This document shows positions 22,065 through 32,579 of a stretch of 64,000 nt of DNA, piece after piece. The notes beneath the pieces are model-generated. The model made no database searches. It saw only the letters and a program-made list of their open reading frames with translations, and had not been told where the DNA came from. Each line of letters begins with the position of its first letter. Position 1 is the first letter of the stretch. Source of the DNA: Branchipolynoe longqiensis (taxonomy: Eukaryota > Annelida > Polychaeta > Phyllodocida > Polynoidae); contig CM059187.1 in assembly GCA_030323885.1 (NCBI GenBank), forward strand, positions 133,326,029-133,390,028, given 5' to 3'. The position numbers and the translations under genes were made by a program.

Positions 22065-22158
22065 TATTATTCACAAAAATAGAGAGTTCAAGTGCAAAAA
22101 CGCAACATTATTCACAAAAATAAATATTTGAAGAGTTCAAGTGCAAACAACCAACAAC
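22065..22158. repeat. two MITE-3-like end fragments
   Basis: ATTATTCACAAAAATA and GAGTTCAAGTGCAAA occur twice in 90 bp. GAAGAGTTCAAGTGCAAAC resembles the MITE-3 end GAAGAGTTCAGGCGCAAAAC. Confidence 0.5.
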
Positions 22159-22159
22159 G

Positions 22160-22559
22160 CTATCCGAGCTCAAATGAAACCATGACTACCACATTTGAAC
22201 TGAAGCTGCCATAATTCCGATAATCAAGTCCATTTTTTTCGCAGAAGCTGCCACATCCCCTATACCCTACTCAATATGAAATTGATCAACTTTAACTGGA
22301 AAGCGCAGTAATAAAGTATATTTGACAGAAAACAACTGACACGCATTCATCAGTTTTTATGCATGAATGCCCTCCCCTACCCTAGAGTATAAGAAATGCA
22401 TGGATGTGGATGAGCTCACGTCGGGGTAGTTAGAGCGCTGTGCGTGTCGGGACTTACTTGCAGACAGGGTTGGGGTAGAAACTGCATGCTGCCGCACATT
22501 ACCATTTTTCTCCCCCTTTCCTCCCCCCTCTCTATCCAGAGCACTCTCCTTCCTGTTGT
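22160..22559. other. unique sequence, no gene recognised
   Basis: AT-rich, then C-rich. No coding sequence or repeat identified. Confidence 0.4.
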
Positions 22560-22617
22560 CCCCGTCCTGATATGACCTTAGATGATGTCAAGATGTAACA
22601 TTCCAACAACGAACCAA
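22560..22617 (+). mobile_element. S1 SINE 3' tail fragment
   Basis: CCCGTCCTGATATGACC through GATGTAACATTCCAACAACG. Confidence 0.8.
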
Positions 22618-22619
22618 CG

Positions 22620-23462
22620 TTCCTTCACTCTCTGCCTCCCTTTTCTCTCTTCTTGCTGTTCCACTCTCACCCCTTTCTCTATTCCCTCTTTCCACTTGTC
22701 CCCCTCTCTCCTCTCTCCATCCCCATCCAGTTATCTCTCTCACTTCCCACCTCTCAAAACCACGCTCTCCTTTATAGTGTCCCATATAGCTGCTTCCCTA
22801 CCCCCTCCCTTTTAAGTGCCTTTCTCTCTTCCTTCCCCTGCATCTCCCCCATCACTCCCTCTCCCCCTTCTCCCCATTTCTCTATGTTCCGCGTTCTCCC
22901 TCCTCGCTCATCTTGTCCCCGTTCGCACTCCTTCCCCCACTCTCCTCCTCCACTCCTCTTCCGCCCTCCTCTACTGCGCCTCTCCTACCCACCCCTGTAC
23001 TCTCCTCTCATCACCTCTCCTCCCCTATCCCTCCTCTCCTTCCATCCTCTCCTCTCCCCTCCCCTTCCTCTGCTCTCCTCTGCTCTCCTTTCCTCTCTTT
23101 TCCTCTCCTCTGCTTTCCTCTGCTCTCCTCTGCTCTCCTCTGCTCTCCTCTGCTCTCCTCTGCTCTCCTCTGCTCTCCTCTGCTCTCCCCCCACTATTTC
23201 CTCTTCGCCACCTTACTCCCCCCTCTTCCCCGCCTCTCCTCTCCTCGTCTCCCCTCTCCTCTCCTGTCATATCTTCTCTGCCGCTCTCCTCCTCTCCTAT
23301 CCCCCTGTCCTCTCCTTCCCCTCTCCTCTCCTGTTTTCCCCCTCCCCTCACCTCCCCATCCCTTTCCTCTCCCGCTCTCCTCTCCCCCTCTCCTCTCTTC
23401 CCCTCCCCTCTCCTCTCTTCCCCTCCCCTCCACTCTTCTCCCTCCCGCCCCCTCTCTCCACT
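22620..23462. repeat. polypyrimidine tract with (TCCTCTGCTC)n core
   Basis: About 840 bp of C/T-rich DNA. The centre (about 23,063-23,190) is a regular 10-bp TCCTCTGCTC array, the rest irregular CTCCTCTCC. Long serine/proline/leucine frames are artefacts. Confidence 0.93.
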
Positions 23463-23650
23463 ACCAATCAGCCGCGTCCTTCAAACTCCAGAATCACGAA
23501 GCCACACGCATGCGCCTCTTTGATCAGCGTCGGCGATTTGCAAGTTAAGAAGTTCCGTCAGGTGATAATCGGAATTGATACGAAGCAAACACGAGTATTT
23601 GGGTGCAGATTGCTGCGCTAAAACCACACACATTTCCCAGTTGCCGGTGT
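23463..23650. other. unique sequence with NRF1-like word
   Basis: Contains ACGCATGCGCC near 23,505-23,515, resembling the NRF1 site, between CT-rich and GGC-rich repeats. No gene recognised. Confidence 0.3.
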
Positions 23651-23654
23651 GGAT

Positions 23655-23806
23655 TTGGCGGGGGCGGGGTCGGGGGCGGGGCGGGGCGGGGATGGCGGGG
23701 GTGGCGGGGGTGGCGGGGGTGGCGGCGGGGGCGGGCGGCGGCGGGCGGCGGGCGGCGGGAGGCGGGCGGCGGGCGGCGGGAGGCGGGCGGCGGGCGGCGG
23801 TGGTGA
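23655..23806. repeat. GGC/GGGGGT GC-rich repeat
   Basis: GGGGCGGGG runs, then GGCGGGGGT units, then GGCGGCG units. Strong G-quadruplex potential on the plus strand. Confidence 0.92.
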
Positions 23807-23960
23807 GGTAATTAGATATTGTCAGGGAATCCGTGTGTGAGAATAAGCGATGGATGCTTTGGGATTACTCAGCATGGACTCAATCCGCACAAGAATAAAT
23901 ATGGCAGTCCAGGACATGCGGACTCCTTTAGAGAAGTCAGTGAGGGAAGGGGGGCTCCGG

Positions 23961-24282
23961 TTTAAAAGTTGCAAACACCGATGAAATCATCAATTTTTCG
24001 AAATCAAAACACTTAGTTTGGATTTTGAGCATAGATATCCAACTTGTTCATGCCAACATTAATTTGGCGTTTTTTTAGTTGAAATATCTCCAAAGCTAAC
24101 CGTTTAAAATAAAATGAAAGTTCCTTCAAGCTAAAGTGAAGTAGACTATATATGGTTGGTTGTTGGAGTTTTACGTCCAGGCAACATCTTAGATTAAAAA
24201 TTATAACGATGAAACTAATATATTTATCTGAAATATACTGCAGTAGGAAACTGAAAACCATCGGATTAGGTCTGAAATTCCA
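23961..24282. mobile_element. MITE-2 copy with nested S1 tail
   Basis: Left end TTTAAAAGTTGCAAACACCG, right end complementary to AACCTAATCCGATGG. Interior matches other MITE-2 copies (GAAATATCTCCAAAGCTAAC). The S1 tail at 24,153-24,190 interrupts it. Confidence 0.65.
24153..24190 (-). mobile_element. S1 SINE 3' tail fragment
   Basis: GGTTGGTTGTTGGAGTTTTA, then CGTCCAGGCAACATCT on plus. Confidence 0.8.
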
Positions 24283-24539
24283 CAATTGATAGACCACAGT
24301 TTAAAGGCTTAACGAAGGGAGATGGTGGGGTAAGGCGTAGGGCTGAGGCTGAGGCTGTGTGAGGAGAGTGTGGGAGAAGGGAATGATAGGGACGGAGCTG
24401 GCAGACTCTACGACCGCATTTAGACTGGCCAAACGAGGAGGTGGGTCTAACAGTGTCGGTCAGCTGTGAAGGCCCCATCTCATCCCACAACCGCTTTATC
24501 TGGGCCGCCACCAGGGGTAACTGCCGGTCAGTGCATTCC

Positions 24540-24760
24540 ACAGCCCCTAAGTACCCTGGACGAGGCGAACATCCGCCGACAAGCGAACATCTACGGCAGG
24601 CGCCACTACGGCGGGCCGGCCGGTGGGCCGACTGACGGGCCAGCGGTCGTGGTGTGGTGGGGCGTCGGGAAAGCCCGGAGAAGAGCGGTGCGCATGCGCG
24701 ACGTGCAGAAACCGGAAGTGAGCGACGACATGAACGCCGGAAGTTGGGAGATATACCGAT
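24540..24760 (+). promoter_or_regulatory. CpG-rich promoter-like block with NRF1 and ETS sites
   Basis: GCGCATGCGC at 24,690-24,699 is the full NRF1 palindrome. ACCGGAAGTG at 24,711-24,720 and GCCGGAAGT at 24,736-24,744 are ETS/GABP-type sites. The block is CpG-rich and non-repetitive. In animals this combination marks housekeeping CpG-island promoters. The first ATG downstream (24,731) opens a frame of about 30 codons only, so any gene start would need splicing. Confidence 0.45.
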
Positions 24761-24824
24761 GTTGGAGATTTGTGCGGGGGGGGGGGGCGGGGTTTATGGC
24801 CCATGATGGCGGTGAGTGGTGATC

Positions 24825-24935
24825 GTGGTGGTTGTTGGTGGTAGTAGTGGTGGTGATGGTGTTGGTGGTGGTAGTTGTGGTGGTGATGCTGGTGGTGGTG
24901 ATGCTTGTGGTGGTGGTGTGGTGGTGGTAGAGTCA
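24825..24935. repeat. GGT/GTG trinucleotide repeat
   Basis: GTGGTGATGGTG-type units, period 3 with longer phrases. Confidence 0.92.
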
Positions 24936-25174
24936 GAAAAGGATGAGCGAGCTCAGGGTCGCCGGGTTGGGCATGAGGGGTGACGGGAGGGGGCAGACGG
25001 GAGCTCGGCAGGCTGTGCCGGGGTCGGCTGCCCTCACACCCCGCCGCCATCGTCCATGTCCATTTTATTACGATGTGGGCACTGGGTGCTGCGGGAAGAC
25101 CTGTTTTATGAATCCAATTTGCGGCGGCGGTGAGAGGGCGCGCACAAAGGGTCGTCATCGACGTGGGGCGCCGT

Positions 25175-26335
25175 CCTCGTGTTCCCCTCCACTTCCCTCC
25201 CTCCCTACCGCCCTACCTCCCTTCCTACCTCCCTACCTTCCTCCCTCCTTACATCCCTCCCCCCTACCTACCGCGGCCCTCTCCATCCCTCCAGATCCAT
25301 CCCTACCTCCCTGCCTACCTCCCTCCCTACATACGGCCCCACCTCCGTTTTCTCCCCTCCTGTCTATCTCCTGTCCTCCCTCCTTACCGCCGCCCCTACC
25401 TCCCTCCTCCCTACCTAGTTACATCCCTCCTTCCGAGCTACCTCCCTCCTTACCTCCGACACTACCTCCCTCCCTACCTACCTCCCTACCTAACTCATTT
25501 CCTACCTCACTTCCTACCTTCCTACCTCTCTCCCTACCTCCTTTCCTACTTGGCTACCCCACTTCCTACTTGACCCTACCCTCCCCCCTCCGCCCTTCCC
25601 TCCATCTATACGTCCCTACCTACCTACTTCCCTCCCTACCTATCTACCTCATTCCCTCCCTATCTATCTACCTCATTCCTTCCCTACCGACTTCCTTCCC
25701 TACCTCCCTACCTCCCTACCTCCCTAACTCCCTACCTCCCTACCTCCTTTACTCCCTACCTCCCTACCTCCCTACATCCCTACCTCCCTACTTCCCTAAC
25801 TCCCTACCTCCCTACCTCCCTACCTCCCTAACTCCCTACCTCCCTACCTCCCTACTTCCCTACCTCCCTACCTCCCTACTTCCCTGACTCCCTACCACCC
25901 TGACTCCCTAACTCCCTACCTCCTACTCCCTACCTCCCTACCTCCCTACCTCCCTACCTCCCTACCTCCATACCTCCCTACACCCCTACCTCCCTACCTC
26001 CCTACCTCCCTACCTCCCTACCTCCCTACCTCCCTACCTCCCTACCTCCCTACCTCCCTACCTCCCTACCTCCCTACCTCCCTACCTCCCTACCTCCCTA
26101 CCTCCCTACCTCCCTACCTCCCTACCTCCCTACCTCCCTACACCCCTACCTCCCTACCTCCCTACCTACCTATCCCCCTACCTCCCCACCTCCTTACCTC
26201 CCTCCCTACCTCGCCCTACCTCCGTCCTTCCCTCTCTCCCTCCTTACCTCCCCCATCGCTACCTACCCACCCACCTACCCACATACCCAGCTACCTACCC
26301 ACATACCCAGCTACCTACCCACGCCCCATCCAACC
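25175..26335. repeat. (CTCCCTAC)n minisatellite
   Basis: About 1.15 kb, imperfect at the edges, nearly perfect 8-bp CCTCCCTA units at 25,690-26,160. Frames translating as LPTSLPPY are artefacts. Confidence 0.96.
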
Positions 26336-26884
26336 ACACCCGCGCCTCCACCACCACACACACAGATGATCTATGACGTCGCTTCTTATTCCACCTTTTG
26401 CTGCGAGCATCTCATTATCTCTCCTCGGTTGAGTGTGTGTGTACGTCTGTGTGTGTGCCTATGCTTCGAGGAGGGTGGTGGGTCGTATTGGCGGTGGGTC
26501 TTGGTCGGATTGGTGGAGGGAGTGGATGGTGGTCGGGTGGCTGATGGGGGCGCTGAGTCTCGTGTGCTTACTCACTCCGCCTACTCCGCCCCCTGCCGGC
26601 ATCCAGGTGCGGTACTACAATCTATTGTCCCGCCTCCACTGACAACCCCGACCAGCTGTATTATCACTTTACGCCGGAGTCCAAGTCCCCCCCCCCCCCT
26701 CCAACACACAGACCTCACCCCCACGCCCCAACCCACCCCACGGTTGCGCCCATCCGGTCTGCTGCCACCACGCATCCAGTGCTGCCAGATTAAACCTGGC
26801 GGCACCTTTGTACATATGGCGATGGGTCGCCGTCGGGTGACCCTCTCCCTCCTTCCCACACACCCACAACCCCCAGCTACAAAC
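26336..26884. other. unique GC-rich sequence with C13 run
   Basis: A 212-codon plus-strand frame (26,366-27,004) covers this stretch but reads through a SINE and a P repeat, so it is not a conserved gene. C run at 26,687-26,699. Confidence 0.35.
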
Positions 26885-27307
26885 CACCGGGCGTGGTGGC
26901 CGAATTTTTTTTTGTTTTTTGTTGGTAAAGTATGTATTCATCTGAATATGACATTTGTCAGCGCCGGTGCAATGGTCTTCCGGCCATCTTACTATTGGAA
27001 TTGACATTCTAAATAATCTAAGTTTGGTCAGTGCCTTGCGTGTGGAAGATCGGGAGTTCGGTTCCCGGTCGGGTCAAAGCAATGCCTTTTACAGGTGATA
27101 CTTGTCACTTTGTAACCTGGCCCTCTGCATTAATAGGATAGGGCAACGGATGGTTAGCTCAGTGTCAGGATAATGTGACTAAGTGGGACCTCGGATCATG
27201 GTGTCATCAGGTGATTTCCCAGTGGGGCAGCACTATAAAATCGATATGAGTGCGGATTGTCACAAGTCGTTAGATGTTGCCAGGTGGTAAAACTCCAACA
27301 ACCAACC
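26885..27307 (+). mobile_element. S1 SINE, type A, head split by a P repeat
   Basis: Head start GCGTGGTGGCCGAAT, then about 120 foreign bases, then GTGTGGAAGATCGGGAGTTC, body and tail ending AAAACTCCAACAACCAACC. The tail has lost the GTACCCGTCCTGATATGACC segment. Confidence 0.85.
26905..27026 (-). mobile_element. P repeat inserted in SINE head
   Basis: Begins with a T-rich run (poly(A) on minus). The complement contains GGCCGGAAGACCATTGC, GGCGCTGACAAATG and TTCAGATGAATACAT, the P core. Confidence 0.7.
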
Positions 27308-27870
27308 AAATAGCCACACATCACCCCCCTCCACACACGACCACCATCCTCCGAAAATACAGCACTTCTTGACGGAAACTTCATGTATCTGCAGGTGATT
27401 AGTCACTATACGATACAGATTTCATCTTCAGGGTGTAATTGAATAATGGATGTTATATCATATAGTCGAAAATAGGGGACTTGGGGACAAACCTAAGCGC
27501 ACCTGCTCCTTTTAAATTTCTCACGGGGAATCTCATATGTGATAGCGTTTTCTTGATGAATTGTAATGGATGTTAGTGAGTTTCTATGTCAGAAATCGCA
27601 TTTAATAATGATTCTTCACAATTCATACTCAATAGTATTTTTGCTAGAAAGCTCTAAGCATATTTTGAAATAGGTCATATTCTCTTTCTCACAAAGCTGG
27701 AAACTGAGATTGTTGCAACTTATTATTAGCAGCGGGATTGGCATTGGGGGTTTTATTTTTGTATTTATGTCTCACAAATTATCAATAAACTGCAAACTTT
27801 GTGGAATTCTGGTTTAATATGTGTTTATATCTTTTAATTTAAGAGCAATATGGTTTGAATATATAGCTTA
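27308..27870. other. AT-rich unique sequence
   Basis: No gene or repeat recognised. Confidence 0.4.
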
Positions 27871-28192
27871 GTTGGTTGATGTTTGGAGTTCTACGTCCTG
27901 ACAACATCTAAGGATGGGCATCGACTTGTCACTGTACACACTCATGGCAACATTATAGTGCTGTCCCACTGATAAATCAGGCTGCAGGCACCAGGACCCG
28001 ATATCCCACTCAGTCACATTATCCTGACACTGAGCTAACCACTCCTTACCCCATCCTATTAATGCCGAGTGCCAGGCCAGAGAGTGACAAGAATTAATGT
28101 TATAAGTCATTAGTTTGACTCGGCTGGATTCAAACTACCAACCTTCCACATAGGAAACCTGCGCTCTACCGATGCGGCCGCCGCCTCTGGTG
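27871..28192 (-). mobile_element. S1 SINE, type A, full length
   Basis: Tail, body and head (complement of CTCTACCGATGCGGCC) present. The GGTCATATCA segment of the tail is deleted. Confidence 0.9.
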
Positions 28193-28237
28193 CTGATGGA
28201 AAGAAAATAAAAGTAAAATGGAGGCATCCGACAACAG

Positions 28238-28591
28238 TTTGTTTGTTGTTGTTTTACGTCCTAGCAACATCTAAGGTCATATCAGGACGGGTACCCACTT
28301 GTGACAGTGCGCACTCATGGCAACATTATAGTGCTGCCCCACTGGAAGACCAGGCTGCCAGCATCATGACCTGATATCCCACTCAGTCACATTATCCTGA
28401 CACTGAGCACACTAATTCTTGCCCTATCCTAATAATGCCGAGCGCCTGGCTAGGAAGCGGTAAGTGTACATTTTTAAGTCATCGGTTTGACTTGACCAGG
28501 GTTCGAACCCACGTTCCCATGGGTTCGAATACCCCGATCTCCCAAAACAGGAGAGGGATGCTCAACTCATTCGGCCACCCTGTCTGGTCCC
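28238..28591 (-). mobile_element. S1 SINE, type B, full length
   Basis: Carries the doubled B-box region: GGTTCGAACCC, then GGGTTCGAATACC on plus. Full head ending TGTCTGGTCCC. Confidence 0.93.
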
Positions 28592-28690
28592 GGCAGTAGC
28601 ACATAGCGACACTACACAGCACCTTCTCAGCCCAATCACATTACTGTTTCCATACTCACGTCTCCTCTCGTGATGCCCGAGATAATAGTG

Positions 28691-29008
28691 GGTTGGTTGT
28701 TGGAGTTTTAGATCCGGGCAACATCTGAGATCATATGAGGACAGCTACCGACTTGGGACAGTCCACACTCATGGCGATTTTATAGTGCTGCCCCACTGGG
28801 AGACCAGGCTGATATTCCATGCAGTCACATTATCCTGACACTGACCCAACCAGTCCTTGCCATATCCTAATATTGACGAGTGCCTGGTTAGGAAGTGACA
28901 AGTATCAATATTTAAGTCATTGGTTTGACTCGACCAGAATTCGAACCCGTGGGTTCGAATCCCACTATCTACCGAGTAGCTCAACTCTTTCGGCTACTCC
29001 ATCTGGTC
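28691..29008 (-). mobile_element. S1 SINE, type B, full length
   Basis: Tail GGTTGGTTGTTGGAGTTTTA; doubled B box (ATTCGAACCC, GGGTTCGAATCCC on plus); head end CCATCTGGTCG. Confidence 0.93.
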
Positions 29009-29371
29009 GCAACTCACTCACGAGACCGCCTGAATTAACTGTGTAGAATGCAAGCATCTGTCATAATTCTACCACTAATGACAGATAGTACTACATGCCC
29101 TCTCAATGCTAACTTTGCATTTGAATTGGCGAGAATTACCCGCCTTTTCTTTCCCGCTCCTTCCTTGGACTTATCTTTCTCGAAATGTTACGCTTTGAAT
29201 ATATTATTTGAACTGTCCAGATGACAAAACTTGATGTTTTGCCTCACAGTCCAGTGACGATGGTCGCTATTCAATCATTCGGTGTCTTATTATGAATTGT
29301 TATTCAGTTCCGTGTGACAACTAACGCCACCATTGACACACACGGGAACATTCACTTGATCCTTTCGCAAC
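29009..29371. other. unique sequence upstream of motif cluster
   Basis: Non-repetitive, no gene recognised. Confidence 0.4.
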
Positions 29372-29514
29372 TCACGTGACCATTTGGCAATTCCATCGCA
29401 CAATGTCATGTCGCTTCGGCAGTGCCCCCCTCCTTCCCCGCCTAGTGACGTCACCCTGGCCCCTTGCGCATCACCCGAGCCTTATCTTGTTATTCCCTAC
29501 CAGGTCAAAGGTCA
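29372..29514. promoter_or_regulatory. cluster of E-box, CRE, GATA and DR1 motifs
   Basis: TCACGTGAC (29,372-29,380; USF/MITF-type E-box), CCCCGCC (GC box, about 29,436-29,442), GTGACGTCAC (29,445-29,454; perfect palindromic CRE), CTTATCT (GATA, about 29,481-29,487) and AGGTCAAAGGTCA (29,502-29,514; perfect DR1 for RXR/HNF4-type receptors), all within 143 bp of SINE-free DNA. Motif identities come from established consensus sequences; function is inferred. Confidence 0.45.
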
Positions 29515-29589
29515 ACAAGCAAATTCTGAAGCAACACACACAAAATAAATGATGGCAACAAAAACAACAATGATCCCATGAGTAGCTCT

Positions 29590-30045
29590 GTCTGTGTGAG
29601 TGGTGTGTGAGTGGGGTGAGTGTCGGTGTGGATGTGGTTCTGGGTGTGGATGTGGGTGTGGGTGTGTGGGTGTGTGGGTGTGGGGTGGGTATTGGTGTGG
29701 GTTTGGGTGTGGGTGTGGATGTGGATGTGGGTGTTGGTGTAGGTATGGGTGTGGGTGCGCGTGTAGGTGTGGATGTGTGTGTGTGGGTGGGTGTGGGTGT
29801 TGGTGTGGGTGTGGGTGTGGTGTGGGTGGGTGTGGGTTGGTGGGTGTGGGAGTGATGTGTATGTGTGTGGGTGTTGGTGTGTGGGTGTGGGTGTATGTGT
29901 CTGTGGGGGGTGTATGTGTTGGTGTGGGTGTGTACTGTGGGTGTGGGTGTGGGTGTGGGTGGGGGTGTGTGGATGTGTGTGAGGGGGTGTGGGTGCGGGT
30001 GTGGGTGTGGGTGTGGATGTGGAATTGGATGTGAGTGTTGGTGTG
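29590..30045. repeat. GT-rich minisatellite (GTGGGT type)
   Basis: About 450 bp of 6-bp GGGTGT/GTGGAT units. Frames reading GVGVGVG or HTHTHP are artefacts. Confidence 0.95.
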
Positions 30046-30323
30046 GGGTTTGGCGTGGAACAATTGAGCATTAATTATTCATCACTTAGCCATACTGACT
30101 AATCCACAGCGGCACATACATCGCTTTGCTGCTGACTGTGACAGCGACCCTGAACACCGACTTTATATGGCCATGTTAGATTAGGTGCGACCTCTATGCC
30201 CCAGTGAGTGCTGCAGATAAATAAGTGAGTTAAAAGGGGGGAGGGGCTGGATGGTTGTGGAGGTTGGAGGACAGCAGTGCAATCCCACCTGTTGGACCTT
30301 ATTTCACCACCGATGATGAACAC
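30046..30323. other. unique spacer
   Basis: No gene recognised. Confidence 0.4.
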
Positions 30324-30622
30324 ACCGGATGCGGTGGCCTAGTCGGTAGAGCGCGGGCGTTCGGTTCTCGGTCGAGTCAAACCAATGAATTACAAAATTG
30401 GTCCTTGTCACTTCCTTTCCTGGTGCTCAGCATTAATATGATAGGGCAATGACTGGTTAGCTCAGTATCAGGATAATGTGACTTAGTTGGATATTAGGGT
30501 CATGGTGCCGGTGGTCAGATTTCATAGTGGGGCAGTACTATAAAGTCACAATGAGTCCACACTGTCACAAGTTGGTACCCATCCTGATATGACCTTAGAC
30601 ATAAAACTCCCACAACCAACTA
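30324..30622 (+). mobile_element. S1 SINE, type A, head with internal deletion
   Basis: GATGCGGTGGCCTAGTCGG is followed directly by GGGCGTTCGGTTCTCGG, so the anticodon-arm region is missing. Body and a shortened tail (ACATAAAACTCCC) follow. Confidence 0.88.
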
Positions 30623-31063
30623 AGCAACTAAGCAACCAATGCTGAACAGGGAGAGCCATTTTCAGTGGCCAGTATAAGCCTAATATGGCAATCAATTTTT
30701 CTCTTTTTATACTATTTGTAAGATTTTACTGGTACTAATTTCACTTTAGGCAAGTTCTACGCAAACTGCTCTGACACTCCACATCCTCAGGCTATAGAGC
30801 TGGAACAGAAAAATAGCAGAAATGAAGAAGAAAGTAGTTCCCTGATATGTTTTTCAAGGTAAATTATCTGTTACAATTAAATTATCACAAATTTGTTATT
30901 TGTAATTAATAATAAACATAAGACTAGGTGAGTCTACTTACTGTAATCATTCTGCCATTAATATTTCATGACTTACCTATCAAGTATTGCAATACAACTA
31001 GATTCAGTCCCTATATGGCCTCGTCTTGTTTGATATCAGTCCGGAGTAGGTGCGTCCTGTGAA

Positions 31064-31298
31064 GCCCCAGTCACACTACACCTCGTGACTGCTTGCTACC
31101 ACTTTGCGACCACTTTCAACCAAAGAAACCTAGAGTCATGGTCAACATCCATGTGACCAAAGAAATTGTTACCGACCTCCTTGTGACCATTTTGGTTGCA
31201 ATGAGGTTATCACTGCATTAGCTGCAATTTCCTTGCGACCATTTTGGACCACTTGCGACCATTTTGTGACAACTTCCGACCTCTTTATGACCAACAAA
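31064..31298 (+). mobile_element. MITE-4, partial copy
   Basis: Begins CCCAGTCACACTACA; the interior repeats CTTGCGACCATTTTG-like words. It stops at GACCAACAAA, lacking the last 60 bp or so present in the copy at 31,926. Confidence 0.6.
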
Positions 31299-31413
31299 GT
31301 CACATTATCCTGACACTGAGCTAACCATTCCTTTTCCTATCCTTTTAGTGCCGAGCGCCAAGGTAGGGAGCCACAAGTACCAATTTTGTAGGTCATATGT
31401 TTGACAGTGCATT
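31299..31413 (-). mobile_element. S1 SINE fragment
   Basis: Middle part of the body on minus: CACATTATCCTGACACTGAG through GTAGGTCATATGTTTGAC. Confidence 0.75.
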
Positions 31414-31621
31414 CATATTTGAAAATATGATTGCGCTGTCAAATTTGTTTTGACCGAACCTTGTCCTGTTTTGGTACAGACCTTTGTGATAGTTTCTGGT
31501 GTGTCTCTTTAAAAAGGGCCCCCAAAGATGTATATAGATTCGGGCCTCACCAAGTCTAGATCCTGCCCTGGTAAGCATATCAGATAATTGAAGGTTGATT
31601 ATTGGCAATTGTTTCAACATA
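31414..31621. other. spacer of the inverted repeat
   Basis: Contains an inverted pair, TTTGACAGTGCA and GCGCTGTCAAA, around TATTTGAAAATATG (about 31,400-31,443). No gene. Confidence 0.4.
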
Positions 31622-31783
31622 TGACTGGTTGGTTCTATGTCGGGATAATGCAACTGAATGGGATCATTACGTGTTACTTTACTGGGGTTATCCAACACTA
31701 CCAAGCTGGCCCAATCGCAAGTCCATATCCCTGTCGATATGGCCCCATATGTTACTAGGAGGTATGACCCCCCCCCCCCCCCC
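31622..31783 (+). mobile_element. old diverged S1 3' half, ending in C16
   Basis: GACTGGTTGGTTCTATGTCG, GGATAATGCAACTGAATGGG and a tail-like CTAGGAGGTATGAC correspond in order to the S1 body and tail. A run of 16 C occupies 31,768-31,783. Confidence 0.6.
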
Positions 31784-31925
31784 ACCACAAGCTCAGCCAG
31801 TCAGGATGTGAACAGCATGTATGCTGTTTTGGCTGCCAACGTCAGTCGCTACTCTCCTCTGTCCCTCTGCCAGAAACACACCAGCACATACACTTAACTA
31901 CTTCTTTAAACTGGTAGAGTTATAC

Positions 31926-32208
31926 CGCAGTCACACTACTGCTTGCAACTGCGTGATACCACTTTGCGACCACAAAGATGGTTGGTCACAAAGAGGACGT
32001 AATTGGTTACAAGTGCTCCAAAATGGTTGCAAGGACATTGCAGCTACTGCACTAATAACCAATGTGGTCACAATGTGCAACCAATGTGGTCACAAGGAGG
32101 TTGGTAACCATTTCTTTGGTCACATGGAGGTCACCGTTGACTGTGGGTTCTTTGGTTGAAAGTAGTCACAATTTGGTCGCATGCGCTTACATGATGTAGT
32201 GTGACTGG
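31926..32208 (-). mobile_element. MITE-4, 283 bp
   Basis: Left CAGTCACACTAC and right GTAGTGTGACTG inverted ends. The interior is rich in GGTCACAA/TTGCGACC words. No clear target duplication. The TIR shares GTCACACTAC with MITE-1, so the families may be related. Confidence 0.65.
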
Positions 32209-32579
32209 AGTTTCTTGGGACACACCTACTGTGGACTGATACCAAACAAAGCGAGGCCACATAGTGACTGAGTCTAGTTTTATATCAATCCTCGATAGGT
32301 AAGTCATGAAATATTAATGGTAGAAAGATTACAGTAAGTACACTCATAGTATTATGCTTATTTTTAATACAAACTAGCAAATCTGAGATAGTCTAATTGG
32401 GATTGATTATATCCCTTGACAAAAATATCAGGGAAGTACTTTCTTTTGTCTTCCTTTCTCTTATTGTTTCTTGTCCCAGCTCTATAACCAGAGAATGTGG
32501 AGAATCATACTAGTTTGGGTAGAACTTGCCTGATGTGAAAGTATACTGGCCATTCAAAATGGGCATGCCCCATGTTGGA

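Noticed and set aside
26366..27004. 212-codon plus-strand frame
   Set aside because: Runs through a C-rich run, a SINE head and a P repeat; no domain seen.
29410..29430. U6 snRNA-like TCGCTTCGGCAGTGCC
   Set aside because: Matches only a short part of the U6 5' end; the rest of the gene and its proximal elements are absent.
29505..30071. His/Thr/Pro-rich frames
   Set aside because: Derived from GT repeats.
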